46,342 bases of DNA from an uncultured bacterium (GTDB lineage Bacteria; Bacteroidota; Bacteroidia; Bacteroidales; Muribaculaceae), in NCBI GenBank assembly GCA_905214715.1, contig CAJMMT010000019.1, positions 1 through 46,342 of the forward strand, written 5' to 3'. The notes under the pieces were generated by a model. That model did not search any database, was not told where the DNA came from, and was given only the letters and a program-made list of their open reading frames with translations. Positions 17,341 through 25,348 of the stretch are shown here, one piece after another. A program made the translations under genes and the position numbers. Position 1 is the stretch's first letter. Each line of letters starts with the position of its first letter.

Positions 17341-17831
17341 ACAGAATCAGTCTGTTCCGATTTAAGCGCGTGCAGTACCTTGCCGCATACGCCAGACGGG
17401 AAACCACGCGAGGCAAGGTGTCGCATAAGTTTGATGCAATCTTCCCTTAAGGCAAGATTAAGCGAACGACTTTTAATCCTACCGCATTTCATTGCCATAT
17501 CTTGTATCTCATCATCGTCAAGAGCTTCCAGAACTTCGGTAATTACGCTTCCGGAAATATGCTTCGCATAAAGTCCGGCCCGTATTTTAAGAGGCCCCCA
17601 TCCTGCGAATCTCAGCTTATCGCGAGAATAGGAACCGGCATAGCGGGAGTCATCTATAAACTTTCGCTCTGTAAGGTCCTCGACAATCTTGCGTCTCTCC
17701 CCTACCCCCAGTCCCAATTTCCGGAGCTTTTCAAGAATCTCCCACGAACATTGCTCCGAACGGGCACAAAGATCCGCCATTTTCATCAGGGCAGCCTCTG
17801 CCGATAAAGGCTTCCTTGGGCCCGATCTCAT
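17337..17831 (-). CDS. recX: Regulatory protein RecX
   Basis: RecX binds RecA filaments and inhibits recombinase activity in the cytoplasm. The 164-residue protein is all-helical with three-helix repeats. Family-typical segments are ARSEQCSWEILEKLRKLGL, IVEDLTERKFIDDSRYAGSYSRDKLRFAGWGPLKIRAGL and LASRGFPSGVCGKVL. It overlaps prmC upstream and comF downstream by 4 nt each, so the three are translated as a unit. No recA is in the window. Confidence 0.9.
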   Translation of the reverse strand: MRSGPRKPLSAEAALMKMADLCARSEQCSWEILEKLRKLGLGVGERRKIVEDLTERKFIDDSRYAGSYSRDKLRFAGWGPLKIRAGLYAKHISGSVITEVLEALDDDEIQDMAMKCGRIKSRSLNLALREDCIKLMRHLASRGFPSGVCGKVLHALKSEQTDSV

Positions 17832-18685
17832 TCGGCACCTCCTTTCCGCGCACTTACAAACCGGTCGCGCCTCGATATGTCTTGCGTAACTTCCACATCA
17901 AGATATCCCCGCTCTTCAAGCATTTTCTTTATCTGCTCCGCGAATCTCGGGTTAATCTCAAAGTAAATTCTACCGTCAACACGCAACCCGACCGACGCAA
18001 CCTCAGCTATCCGTCTATAATAAACCAGCGGATCGGAGTCCGGAACAAAAAGAGCGCTCGCCGGCTCATAATCCAGCACATTGGTTTCCATATCCCTCTT
18101 CTCCTCTTCAGGAATATATGGTGGATTCGAAACCACGATATCCAGAGAATCAGGCTCCGGCATCCATTTGAAGATATCCGCGTGAATCAACGATATGCGG
18201 GCATGCAAATCAGCGGCATTCTCCCGTGCCACCTGCAAAGCCCCCTCTGAAAGGTCGATGCCGGTAACATCCGAGAAGGGAAGGTTTCGCGACAACACAA
18301 TGGCGATAGCCCCCGAACCGGTCCCGATGTCGAGTACTTTCAAGTCTTCGCGGTTTTTAAAACGCGCCACAATCATATCTATCAGCTCCTCGGTTTCGGG
18401 CCTCGGGATAAGGACACGCGAATCGACCTTAAGGTCCATCCCGTAGAAACGGGCTGTACCGAGGACATACTGAATCGGCTCGCCTCGTTCTATTCTTTCC
18501 ATTACCTTCCCGACCTGGTTCCTGAACATATCGGAGATTTCCCTGTCGGCATTGACAATCATATCGGTTGCCGACCATCCCTTCATCACATTGAAAATAA
18601 GGCGCACCATCGCGGTGGCCTCACCGGTACCGTACATTCCCTCAAGTCTGGCGCGCAAAGACCGCGCGAAATCTTCAACTTGCAT
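17828..18685 (-). CDS. prmC: Peptide chain release factor N5-glutamine methyltransferase
   Basis: PrmC methylates the glutamine of the GGQ motif in release factors RF1 and RF2 using S-adenosylmethionine. A helical N-terminal domain (to about residue 75) is followed by PIQYVLGTARFYGMDLKV, LIPRPETEELID, the SAM-binding VLDIGTGSGAIAI, and the substrate motif NPPYIP (NPPY at residues 187-190). The length of 285 aa is normal. It is the first gene of the prmC-recX-comF run. Confidence 0.95.
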   Translation of the reverse strand: MQVEDFARSLRARLEGMYGTGEATAMVRLIFNVMKGWSATDMIVNADREISDMFRNQVGKVMERIERGEPIQYVLGTARFYGMDLKVDSRVLIPRPETEELIDMIVARFKNREDLKVLDIGTGSGAIAIVLSRNLPFSDVTGIDLSEGALQVARENAADLHARISLIHADIFKWMPEPDSLDIVVSNPPYIPEEEKRDMETNVLDYEPASALFVPDSDPLVYYRRIAEVASVGLRVDGRIYFEINPRFAEQIKKMLEERGYLDVEVTQDISRRDRFVSARKGGAE

Positions 18686-18720
18686 AAGTCAAAATTTAAG
18701 AAAGTCGTTTGGACTTAAGT

Positions 18721-18813
18721 ATTTGTGCATTTATACAGTTACAATTACCAACGGTAGTGGAGGGGTGCGATCTCCGAGGGCGCACCACGATGCGCAGGTT
18801 AGAATGCACAAAT
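18721..18813. repeat. Spaced inverted repeat downstream of the prmC start region
   Basis: ATTTGTGCATT at 18721-18731 is matched by its exact complement AATGCACAAAT at 18803-18813, separated by 71 nt. The enclosed DNA has a smaller GC-rich hairpin potential (GTGCG to GCGCAC near 18765-18785). It may be the footprint of a small mobile element or a long regulatory hairpin; nothing decides between these. Confidence 0.45.
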
Positions 18814-18830
18814 ATTTACTGCGTTCGCTA

Positions 18831-18862
18831 TAACTTCCATTCATCCGAAGAGGATTTTTTGA
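18831..18862 (+). repeat. Truncated copy of the island MITE (end portion)
   Basis: These 32 nt match the left internal part of the MITE at 37438-37632 at most positions: both have AACTTCCATTCA, then GAAGAGGATTTTTTGA. The similarity stops abruptly on both sides, so only a fragment remains here. It lies between prmC and the tRNA. Confidence 0.6.
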
Positions 18863-18981
18863 TTTATAATTACACGCACATTAGCAGCATATTACCGCAT
18901 CAAAACAAAGCAGAAAGCCACCCGAAGCGATTTCAAAATTAAGAAAATAAACATTCGATGTAGCAAAAAAATCAAAAAAAA

Positions 18982-19013
18982 TTTGCACAGCAAAGAAAAA
19001 AGCACTAACTTTG
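18982..19013 (+). promoter_or_regulatory. tRNA promoter (-33 TTTG and -7 TAACTTTG)
   Basis: TTTG at 18982-18985 and TAACTTTG at 19006-19013 are separated by 20 nt, which agrees with the Bacteroidetes sigma-ABfr promoter form. The mature tRNA starts 18 nt after the -7 box. This is the clearest promoter in the window. Confidence 0.75.
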
Positions 19014-19030
19014 CATCAGTTTAAAAACCA

Positions 19031-19104
19031 GGTCCTATAGCTCAGTTGGTCAGAGCACCTGACTCATAATCAGGGAGTCCTTGGTTCAAGCCCAAGTGGG
19101 ACCA
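19031..19104 (+). tRNA. tRNA with anticodon CAT (probably elongator Met)
   Basis: A full cloverleaf can be folded. The acceptor arm pairs GGTCCTA with TGGGACC, the anticodon stem pairs CCTGA with TCAGG around the loop CTCATAA (anticodon CAT at 19065-19067), and the T arm contains GGTTCAAGCCC. The discriminator base is A and CCA is not encoded in full. Anticodon CAT could be elongator Met or the lysidine-modified Ile2; the body looks more like elongator Met, but this is by impression. It marks the left end of a gene-poor accessory region. Confidence 0.92.
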
Positions 19105-19118
19105 CCTCTTGAAAATCA

Positions 19119-19150
19119 AGCAGTTACGAAATAAATCGTAGCTGCTTTTT
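19119..19150 (+). terminator. Rho-independent terminator after the tRNA
   Basis: An 11-bp stem (AGCAGTTACGA with TCGTAGCTGCT, one G-T pair) with a 6-nt loop is followed by TTTTCTTTT. It lies 15 nt after the tRNA. Confidence 0.75.
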
Positions 19151-19440
19151 CTTTTGCTTTGAACACAAATCTGAACACAACTCCACGCCAACTCGTTTCA
19201 GCCGCAAATAGCAGCCCCTTGTGTTCATGCTCCTGTGTTAAAATAGTTTTTTATTTGGTTGAACCTGAGGCTTTGATCTTCGCTTTGACCTTTTATGTGG
19301 CTGTATATTTCATAGTTGCAACTTTTTTATTTGTATATCACCATCGTTTTTCACTTGCTTGACACCATAAAAGCGTGTGGGGAACAGGTAGAGAATGTAA
19401 TGTATAGCAAATAGAATTACGATTTGACCATGTTTTATTT

Positions 19441-19600
19441 GGTGTGATTATCAAAACTCATTGCGACTTCGGGGTCTTGGGTTTGCGCAATATGCTTGGC
19501 GGCCCAACCTATGCCGGTGATATAGAAAAAGTAATAGAGAATGCCGCCTATCTCCACCTTAAAAATCTCGGATACAAGATTAGAGGTTACATTGGATTAG
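19441..19600 (+). pseudogene. Fragment of an ATP-binding protein with a DUF4143 domain
   Basis: The conceptual product contains LRNMLGGPTYAGDIEKVIEN followed by AAYLHLKNLGYKIRGYIG. This matches the start of the DUF4143 domain in the large family of AAA ATPases (ExeA/ORC-like) common in Bacteroidales, where a GLRN.. stretch is followed by ENxxYxHLxxxGY. The ATPase part upstream and the rest of the domain downstream are missing; after about 19590 the frame no longer gives family-like sequence. It is a small relic of a gene that once stood here. Confidence 0.6.
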
Positions 19601-19631
19601 GCATCATGTTGAGAAAAGGAAAGCGGATAAT

Positions 19632-19835
19632 ATGCTCTATTTCTCAGTGGACGAACCTCGCGCACCGCGAACTTACATCTATGATATAGATGAGAGGTAA
19701 GTAATTGTTCTGGAACCTCGTAGGAACGGTTCTGCATATTACCTGCTAACAGCATATCATCTTGAAGGTAAGGATGCAGCTCGCAATAAAATCATGAACA
19801 AGTACCGTCGCAGACGGCTACCTAATCTGCTATAA
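19632..19835 (+). pseudogene. Remnant resembling a phage-type barnase/EndoU-like nuclease toxin C-terminus
   Basis: The 67-codon frame has one in-frame TAA (codon 23, after YDIDER). Reading through it gives TYIYDIDER-VIVLEPRRNGSAYYLLTAYHLEG and then a basic tail KIMNKYRRRRLP. The pattern of a strand ending YV(I/V)VL, then YYLLTAYHL and a final Arg/Lys-rich helix resembles the C-terminal RNase domain carried by many phage Mu-F-like and polymorphic-toxin proteins. The identification is by pattern only. It runs into a strong terminator hairpin 1 nt later, so it is probably the true 3' end of a former gene. Confidence 0.4.
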
Positions 19836-19878
19836 AAATCGAAAAACGCAGAGCTTCAAGGCTTGCGTTTTTCGATTT
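19836..19878 (+). terminator. Perfect 15-bp hairpin, bidirectional terminator
   Basis: AAATCGAAAAACGCA at 19836-19850 pairs perfectly with TGCGTTTTTCGATTT at 19864-19878 around a 13-nt loop. T-rich sequence lies at both outer sides. It directly follows the nuclease-like relic. Confidence 0.75.
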
Positions 19879-20157
19879 CCTTTCCTCAAATGAGGAATGA
19901 ACTCTAGTGTAAAGGTACAAATTTTTGTTGACTCTGCAAAATTCTAACGTGGGAAACTTCAAAAAGTTTTATGAAGATAATAAAACTTCGATAAATCCTC
20001 GAAATTTCGTCTTGCAAACTACGATAAATTGGCATATTTGAGATGTGCATACTACGATAAACCAGTATTCCAGTTGCAAGAGTTCGTCTATTTCAGCTTC
20101 ATCATATCGGAGGCTCGATAAATATTTATTATTGAAAGACTGCATCATAGCGGGTAT

Positions 20158-20395
20158 TACACGGGTGTTACATTGGATATGTAACCGGCGAATGGTGCCG
20201 ATACCTCCGATGTGGCGTGTCCTACGGCGCGGGCATATTTTGACTGTTTATCAGGGGAGGCAAGCCAATATTCCCACAACTTCAACACTTCCTCTACCGT
20301 CAAGGCGTTCAACCGGCTATCGTTGCCGGCGTTAATAAGACTTGTGGAATTTGGGTGCCATAATGGAGTACCTGTCTTTATATGTCGGATTTAAT
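20158..20395 (-). pseudogene. Open frame without start, unrecognised, probably a relic
   Basis: A minus-strand frame of about 76 codons free of stops ends with TAA at 20158-20160. It includes the peptides GTPLWHPNSTSLINAGNDSR and LTVEEVLKLWEYWLASPDKQ, which look like real protein (amphipathic helices, balanced composition), but there is no ATG and the frame is closed by a stop at its 5' side. I do not recognise the family. The stretch from 19880 to 20620 holds nothing else I can support, apart from a few ACGATAAA repeats near 19990-20060. Confidence 0.3.
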
Positions 20396-20619
20396 ACGGC
20401 ATGGGCGGTACGGAGAATCACAAATGGGAAGAGTGTTATTTTTTTGATGTAATTCGCCCAATCTCGAGGCTAAATATATGAAAAATATTTATTAATTTCT
20501 ACATATCAGCTATAAAAACAGGCCAAGCAAAGATATTTAAGCATCTGAGAGCTTGAATTATACCTTATTTATCATACTACATTTCCAATGTTTATCATTA
20601 TTTTATATCAGATAAGACC

Positions 20620-20627
20620 TAACTTTG
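20620..20627 (+). promoter_or_regulatory. -7 promoter box for the GH31 gene, with a leader hairpin
   Basis: TAACTTTG matches the Bacteroidetes -7 consensus and lies 93 nt before the ATG at 20720. No good -33 TTTG is seen. The implied leader holds an 8-bp hairpin, CTTCGGAA at 20646-20653 with TTCCGAAG at 20659-20666. Confidence 0.55.
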
Positions 20628-20719
20628 CATAAATCTCCATGAAGACTTCGGAACTCGTTTCCGAAGCGTTCAGCCACGTTGAATTGGAGAACTATTAATC
20701 AAAATACCAATCAATCCGT

Positions 20720-23059
20720 ATGACAGAAATTATTAGAAAAAAGGGCAAACACGGATTACTGCCCATTTTGTGCTTATTAATGACTTTTGGTGTCATGGCA
20801 CAGAATCCTCGCGCTCCAAAAGAAGCGATGGTGGTTTCAGGTAATGCACGTTTTACAGTACTGACTCCTGAAATGATACGTATCGAGTACAGCGACAAAG
20901 GTATCTTTGAGGATCGCGCGACATTCGCTATCCAAAACCGCCAGATGGATGTGGTTCCCGCATTTTCAACCGGCGAAGATAACGACTATCTGTATATCAC
21001 GACGGACAAGCTAAGTCTAAAATACCGAAAGGGTACAAATCCACACCCACAGTCTGCGTCAGAGAAGAATCTTACCATAACAATGAATCACAATGGGAAT
21101 CCAGTCATATGGTATCCCGGCAAACCCGATAATAAGAATCTGAAAGGAACTTGTCGTACTCTTGACGGTTGCAACGGTGACAACAAACGTGCTGAAATGG
21201 AAGATGGTTTAATATCTCGTTCAGGTTGGGCTGTGATAGATGACTCCTGGGATGCGACACGTGCCGACGGAAGTCGCTCATTTGCATTTGAACCGAATGA
21301 TGAGGTTGGATACGACTGGCTGGCGGAAAGGAAAGACCCTAATGCAATAGACCTATATTTTATGGGTTATGGCTATGATTATAAAAAAGCTATCGGCGAT
21401 TTTACTAAGATTGCCGGTAAAACACCTTTGCCACCAGCGTATGTTTTCGGCTACTGGTATAGCCGTTACTCTTCATATTCCGCTGATGACTATCGGGAAA
21501 TTATGCGAGATATCGAAAAAAATGATATTCCTACCGATGTTATGATTCTTGACATGGACTGGCACTGGAATGGCAAAGCGTCAAGCCAGTCAGAAAACAT
21601 CGGAGGCTGGACAGGATGGTCTTGGAATACCAATCTCATACCGGAGCCAACTAAACTTCTTCAGGAAATCCATGACAACGGATACAAAATCGCTTTAAAT
21701 CTCCATCCGGCTGATGGCATTGACAGTATAGAATCACCATCCTATTATAATGCAATGAACAAGGAACTTGGCGGTAAGTATGATAATAATGGCAAAATTG
21801 CCTGGTATCTCGATTATCCCGATTTTACGAAATCATTCTTTAAGAACATAATCCGCAACCATGAATCTGAAGGTGTGGATTTCTGGTGGCTTGATTGGCA
21901 ACAGCATCTTACAAGTCCATATACTTCCGGTCTTGGACAGACATTCTGGTGTAACCATGTTTTCTTCAATGACATGGTAAAAAATCGACCAGACCGTCGT
22001 CCGGTAATCTTCCACCGTTGGGGCGGATTAGGCAGTCATCGCTATCAGATTGGATTTTCCGGAGATGCTCTCATCAATTTTCCAACCCTCGCATTTGAAC
22101 CCTACTTTACCTCCACTGCATCAAACGTAGGATATGCTTTCTGGGGACACGATTTGGGGGGCCATGCTTTTACTGATGAGAAAATTGTAAATGACCCTGA
22201 GCTTATGCTCCGCTGGATTCAGTTTGGAGTATTCACCCCGATTTTCCGTAGTCATGCTACCGATGACAGCAGAATAGAACGGCGCATATGGAAATTTCCA
22301 AACTTTCCCAACTTGCGTGATGCTGTAAAACTTCGTTACGCTCTCTTCCCTTATATCTATACAATGGCTCGTGAAACATACGATACAGGTATAGGCATGT
22401 GCCGTCCGCTTTACTATGAATACCCGGAGAGCGAAGAAGCATACAAATATGAAGGTGAATATTTTTTCGGGAACGATATTTTAGTTGCCCCCATAACAGA
22501 ACCCGCCTCAGAAGATGGTAAGTGTATAAAAGAAATATGGTTTCCCAAGGGTAATTGGTGGTGCGCTTCCACAAATAAACTAATCGAAGGACCGTGTGTG
22601 AAAACACTCGAATTCTCACAGGAACAGATTCCGTACTTCTTCAAGCAGGGAGCTATGATTCCTTTTAATCCACCGACAATAAAAAATGTCACAACACCAG
22701 CAACTTCTTTGATTATAAATACGGTAGCGGGTAAAGACGGGACAGGTTCGCTTTATGAGGATAACGGGGATAACACAGATTACGCTACCGTATATGCGAC
22801 GACAAAATTCATTCATAATGTCAAAGGTAACACTGAGACATATATTATAGCTCCTCGCGAAGGCAATTCATCCAATCTTGTCGAGAGTCGTTCCTGGAAG
22901 ATTAACGTATTTAATTCCACTACTCCCAAGTCAATAGAAATAAATGGGAAAAAACTTAAAGCATCGGATTGGGAATATGTGTCAGGAAATAAAACATTGG
23001 TAATAAACGTACCAAAAGCAAGTTGCTCCGTTAAGACAGTGGTTAAGGTAAAATATTGA
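20720..23059 (+). CDS. Secreted glycoside hydrolase family 31 alpha-glycosidase
   Basis: This retaining alpha-glycosidase has a signal peptide (cleavage likely after GVMA, residue about 28), an N-terminal beta domain, the TIM barrel, and a C-terminal beta part with a DUF5110-like section (PATSLIINTVAGKDGTGSLYEDNGDN). Barrel motifs include PPAYVFGYWYSRYSSY, DVMILDMDWHW and DFWWLDWQQH. The nucleophile is probably Asp392 in WLDWQ and the acid/base Asp449 in FSGDA. WLDWQQ replaces the WLDMNEP of ordinary GH31 alpha-glucosidases; I recall similar sequence in the alpha-N-acetylgalactosaminidase-type subgroup, so mucin or host glycan is a possible substrate (inference). It is the only intact gene in the island at 19.1-26.2 kb and looks more AT-rich than its flanks. 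No SusC/SusD pair is adjacent. Confidence 0.9.
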   Translation: MTEIIRKKGKHGLLPILCLLMTFGVMAQNPRAPKEAMVVSGNARFTVLTPEMIRIEYSDKGIFEDRATFAIQNRQMDVVPAFSTGEDNDYLYITTDKLSLKYRKGTNPHPQSASEKNLTITMNHNGNPVIWYPGKPDNKNLKGTCRTLDGCNGDNKRAEMEDGLISRSGWAVIDDSWDATRADGSRSFAFEPNDEVGYDWLAERKDPNAIDLYFMGYGYDYKKAIGDFTKIAGKTPLPPAYVFGYWYSRYSSYSADDYREIMRDIEKNDIPTDVMILDMDWHWNGKASSQSENIGGWTGWSWNTNLIPEPTKLLQEIHDNGYKIALNLHPADGIDSIESPSYYNAMNKELGGKYDNNGKIAWYLDYPDFTKSFFKNIIRNHESEGVDFWWLDWQQHLTSPYTSGLGQTFWCNHVFFNDMVKNRPDRRPVIFHRWGGLGSHRYQIGFSGDALINFPTLAFEPYFTSTASNVGYAFWGHDLGGHAFTDEKIVNDPELMLRWIQFGVFTPIFRSHATDDSRIERRIWKFPNFPNLRDAVKLRYALFPYIYTMARETYDTGIGMCRPLYYEYPESEEAYKYEGEYFFGNDILVAPITEPASEDGKCIKEIWFPKGNWWCASTNKLIEGPCVKTLEFSQEQIPYFFKQGAMIPFNPPTIKNVTTPATSLIINTVAGKDGTGSLYEDNGDNTDYATVYATTKFIHNVKGNTETYIIAPREGNSSNLVESRSWKINVFNSTTPKSIEINGKKLKASDWEYVSGNKTLVINVPKASCSVKTVVKVKY

Positions 23060-23078
23060 TTGTATTCATTAATCGGGT

Positions 23079-23110
23079 AAGTAGCTGCGAAGAAATCTTC
23101 GTAGCTACTT
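23079..23110 (+). terminator. Hairpin after the GH31 gene
   Basis: AAGTAGCTGCGAAG pairs with CTTCGTAGCTACTT (14 bp with one G-T) around AAAT, 20 nt after the stop. There is no strong T run downstream, so its strength as a terminator is uncertain. Confidence 0.55.
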
Positions 23111-23213
23111 AGGTATTTACAATCGTATTACGTCAAAAATTGCGACTTTATATGTTAAAAATCCGCATCATCGCGAGAGTTACGGAGCCTCCTCTTGTAT
23201 GAAGTTCCGTTTT

Positions 23214-23357
23214 TCAGAATCTGTCCTTATCCGCATTTCCTGCGCCACGTCCATTATAGCGGGAACGTGCGGAATTGAAATTATATCTTATAGTGAGTGC
23301 CAAATCGCGCGTATCATATATCTTTTTTGAGTAAATACTGCTTAACGCATCATATGA
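23214..23357 (-). pseudogene. 3' fragment of an outer-membrane beta-barrel (OMP_b-brl_3) gene
   Basis: The minus strand reads DALSSIYSKKIYDTRDLALT followed by IRYNFNSARSRYNGRGAGNADKDRF and a TGA at 23214-23216. This is the last barrel strands and the conserved C-terminal tail of the same family as the intact gene at 34963-37275, which ends YRFNTTRDRYRGTGAGNTEKSRF. Everything upstream has been replaced by the DUF1016 gene, whose own stop lies within a few nt of the break. It records a lost paralogous barrel gene. Confidence 0.8.
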
Positions 23358-24325
23358 TATTATATTTTGATGCGAAAAGATGGTCGTTGTCGTGAAGAAC
23401 AGAATATCTTGCTATATCCTCGTCTGTGTCATCGCACAACAATATGCCGATTGTAGGATTATCATCTTTTCCTCGCTTCAATTCATCATACATCCTAACA
23501 TACATATCCATCTGACCCACCTCCTGATGTCGTATCTTAGATGTCTTCAGGTCTATTAGTACGAAACATTTAAGGATATAGTTGTAGAAAACCAGATCTA
23601 TATAATAATCCTCTTTCTCAGTGTGAATGTGCTGCTGACGGGCGACAAATGCAAAGCCTTTGCCCATTTCAAGGAGGAACTTTTCAAGATTATCGATGAT
23701 TGACTGTTCGAGGTCAGATTCCCTATATGATGAATCAGCTGTAAAACCCAAAAATTCCCCTACGACAGGATTCTTGATAAATTCTGTTGGATCCGGATTT
23801 TGAAGAGGAGCCGTCAGTGCAAGCATCTCCTTTTCCACAAGATCCTTGCGCTGAGATGCGAGCATACGATGATAATATTGTGAGCTAATGTTGCGTTGGA
23901 GGGTGCGAACACCCCAATTCTGCTGTAGTGCCTCTCGTTCATACCATGCGCGTGCGCTTGCATTAAGCTCTTGATTTAGCACGAAATAATGAGACCAAGA
24001 CAGCAATATTCTGGATTTTCCAAACACTGTTTGGAAAATATCTCCTTCATTATTTTTATAGGACGTCAGGTAACTCTAAAGATAACTTTTGGTAAATCCC
24101 TTCCCATAAGCTGCCGTAAGCCGTTTGGAAAGCTCCTTAACAATCGATGCCCCGTAAACAGCCCTATCCAGACCATTGAGTTCTTCTTCAGCAATAAGTT
24201 TACCAAGGTCCCAATTCCTTTTCACCAATGCTTCATTGACTTGCCGATAGGCGGTCTCTCGCGCTTGTTCGATGACGACGGACGCCTGAGTGTAAAGAAT
24301 ATCTATGGTTGTATCTAATGGTTTA
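23350..24325 (-). pseudogene. DUF1016/YhcG-type PD-(D/E)XK nuclease gene interrupted by an amber codon
   Basis: YhcG-like proteins have an N-terminal DUF1016 domain and a C-terminal PDDEXK nuclease domain and often accompany type I restriction loci. The C-terminal 225 codons are intact (DIFQTVFGKSRILLSWSHY, then LIDLKTSKIRHQEVGQMDMY with the Asp-x-Lys of the nuclease site). Upstream in the same frame lies the DUF1016 part (QARETAYRQVNEALVKRNWD, LSKRLTAAYGKGFTKSYL), separated only by a TAG at 24076-24078. There is no ATG at the 5' end, so the first codons may also be lost. A protein from the intact 3' part alone would lack the N-terminal domain. Confidence 0.85.
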
Positions 24326-24393
24326 TTGATATTATTAGATTTTATAACATATTGTTAAAAAAAGGATTATTGTAATTTGAAACCATCCGTCAC

Positions 24394-24573
24394 CTATTGA
24401 CCGACAATCTTCAGCGACTTCGGTGCGACGCCGAAAATCAGCCAGCCACCTTCGGTGTTGAGAAACGCGCACGCCGCATGCATACCGTCCTTCAGTTCGC
24501 CGGTAGGTTTCTTCAGCTCCAGAGTCCTCGACTCATCCGAAGCGATCAATGTCTTTATATCGTCAATCGTCAT
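24394..24573 (-). pseudogene. N-terminal AlbA_2 (Schlafen-like) domain fragment ended by an amber codon
   Basis: The 59-codon frame starts at ATG 24573 with MTIDDIKTLIASDESRTLEL, then TGELKDGMHAACAFLNTEGG and a WLIFGVAPKSLKIVGQ strand. This is the AlbA_2 putative nucleic-acid-binding domain of ATP-binding proteins common beside restriction and toxin genes. The frame ends with TAG where the family usually reads GQQVTD; after the TAG the sequence continues V-T-D for a few codons, so a CAG-to-TAG change is likely. The rest of the gene is gone. Confidence 0.75.
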
Positions 24574-24597
24574 GCTTTACTCCAATGAATAGTATAG

Positions 24598-24786
24598 GAG
24601 CGTGTGTGATTTTAATACGAATCGTATATCGAGAGGAGTTTTGAAAAATCATCCTATTCTACCGAGGGCCTTTGGGGGGGATGTTCCCATCAAGATTTCA
24701 TCGGTTACGGTATCGGCTTCAATCCCTCCTCAATTTGCTCAAAACATTCTCTTCAAGTGAATGGAAGTTAAGACTAAACCACGCTC
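24598..24786 (-). mobile_element. MITE-like element, copy B (189 bp)
   Basis: Ends are GAGCGTG inverted repeats (24598-24604 and complement at 24780-24786) with further partial pairing. Read on the minus strand, the inside matches the copy at 37438-37632 in blocks: TTAACTTCCATTCAC, GAAGAG, TTGAGGAGGG, CCGTAACCGA, GAAATCTTG. The final 25 nt agree at 19 positions. No coding capacity. The flanking trinucleotides (TAG and TTG) do not form a clean target duplication, which suggests an old insertion. Confidence 0.75.
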
Positions 24787-24869
24787 TTGCAAATTTATAA
24801 AAATTCATTGATTGCACAACCAAGACATGGTGTAAAGAAACTGAAACGACAAACTATGAAATTTGTGAA

Positions 24870-25200
24870 TATGACAATCGCAACGGCAAACGGCTGTTGG
24901 GGGGATATACTTGTCCGTATTAGCAAGGATGCCTATAACCGTGAGAAAGGAGTTCGCTGACTTGAAAAGTCGATACACTTACCAAGGACAACATCAACAA
25001 GCGTAGTTACAATAAGTTCCTTACAATGGAGGGGGGAAGAAGGTATCGATTGATTACGACGAACTCGAGACAGATGCAAGATGGAACGGACTGAAAGGAT
25101 ATCTCACAAATACCGACATATCGGCCAAACAGGTAAATGACGCATACCATACGGCATGTGGAGCAGACATTCTATATATAGACATAGGAACAGAATAAAA
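24870..25200 (+). pseudogene. Decayed IS1634-like (IS4 superfamily) transposase
   Basis: Pieces in shifting plus-strand frames give KDAYNREKGVR, then a stop, LEKSI, then TLTKDNINKRSYNKFLTMEGG, KVSIDYDELETDARWNGLKG and YLTNTDISAKQVNDAYHTAC. This order matches the catalytic-domain region of IS1634-family transposases. At least two frameshifts and a stop are present and both ends are missing. It lies less than 100 nt from MITE copy B. Confidence 0.75.
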
Positions 25201-25276
25201 GCACTGAACCCGGAGAACAGCAAAGTTGTCCTATGGTTGACAAAGAGACATAAGGCTGCTGCCCGGCAAAACAGAA

Positions 25277-25304
25277 AGAATAATCCTGATTTCAGGATTA
25301 TTCT
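25277..25304 (-). terminator. Perfect 13-bp hairpin terminator of the MBL relic
   Basis: AGAATAATCCTGA pairs perfectly with TCAGGATTATTCT around two bases. On the minus strand it is followed by TTCTGTTTT, fitting a rho-independent terminator for the metallo-hydrolase gene whose stop is at 25349. Confidence 0.7.
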
Positions 25305-25348
25305 GTGACCTTCACGGTTTATCCTTATTATGTAGTTATGTAGCTCTT

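Noticed and set aside
19159..19362. Small plus-strand frame after the tRNA and a minus-strand frame that could be an integrase start
   Set aside because: The peptides have no family-like features; the minus-strand reading hits two stops within 25 codons. Not supportable as an integrase.
24769..24777. TTAAGACTA in the end of MITE copy B as another response-regulator site
   Set aside because: It is a single copy, not repeated or phased, and lies in a mobile element end with no intact gene nearby.
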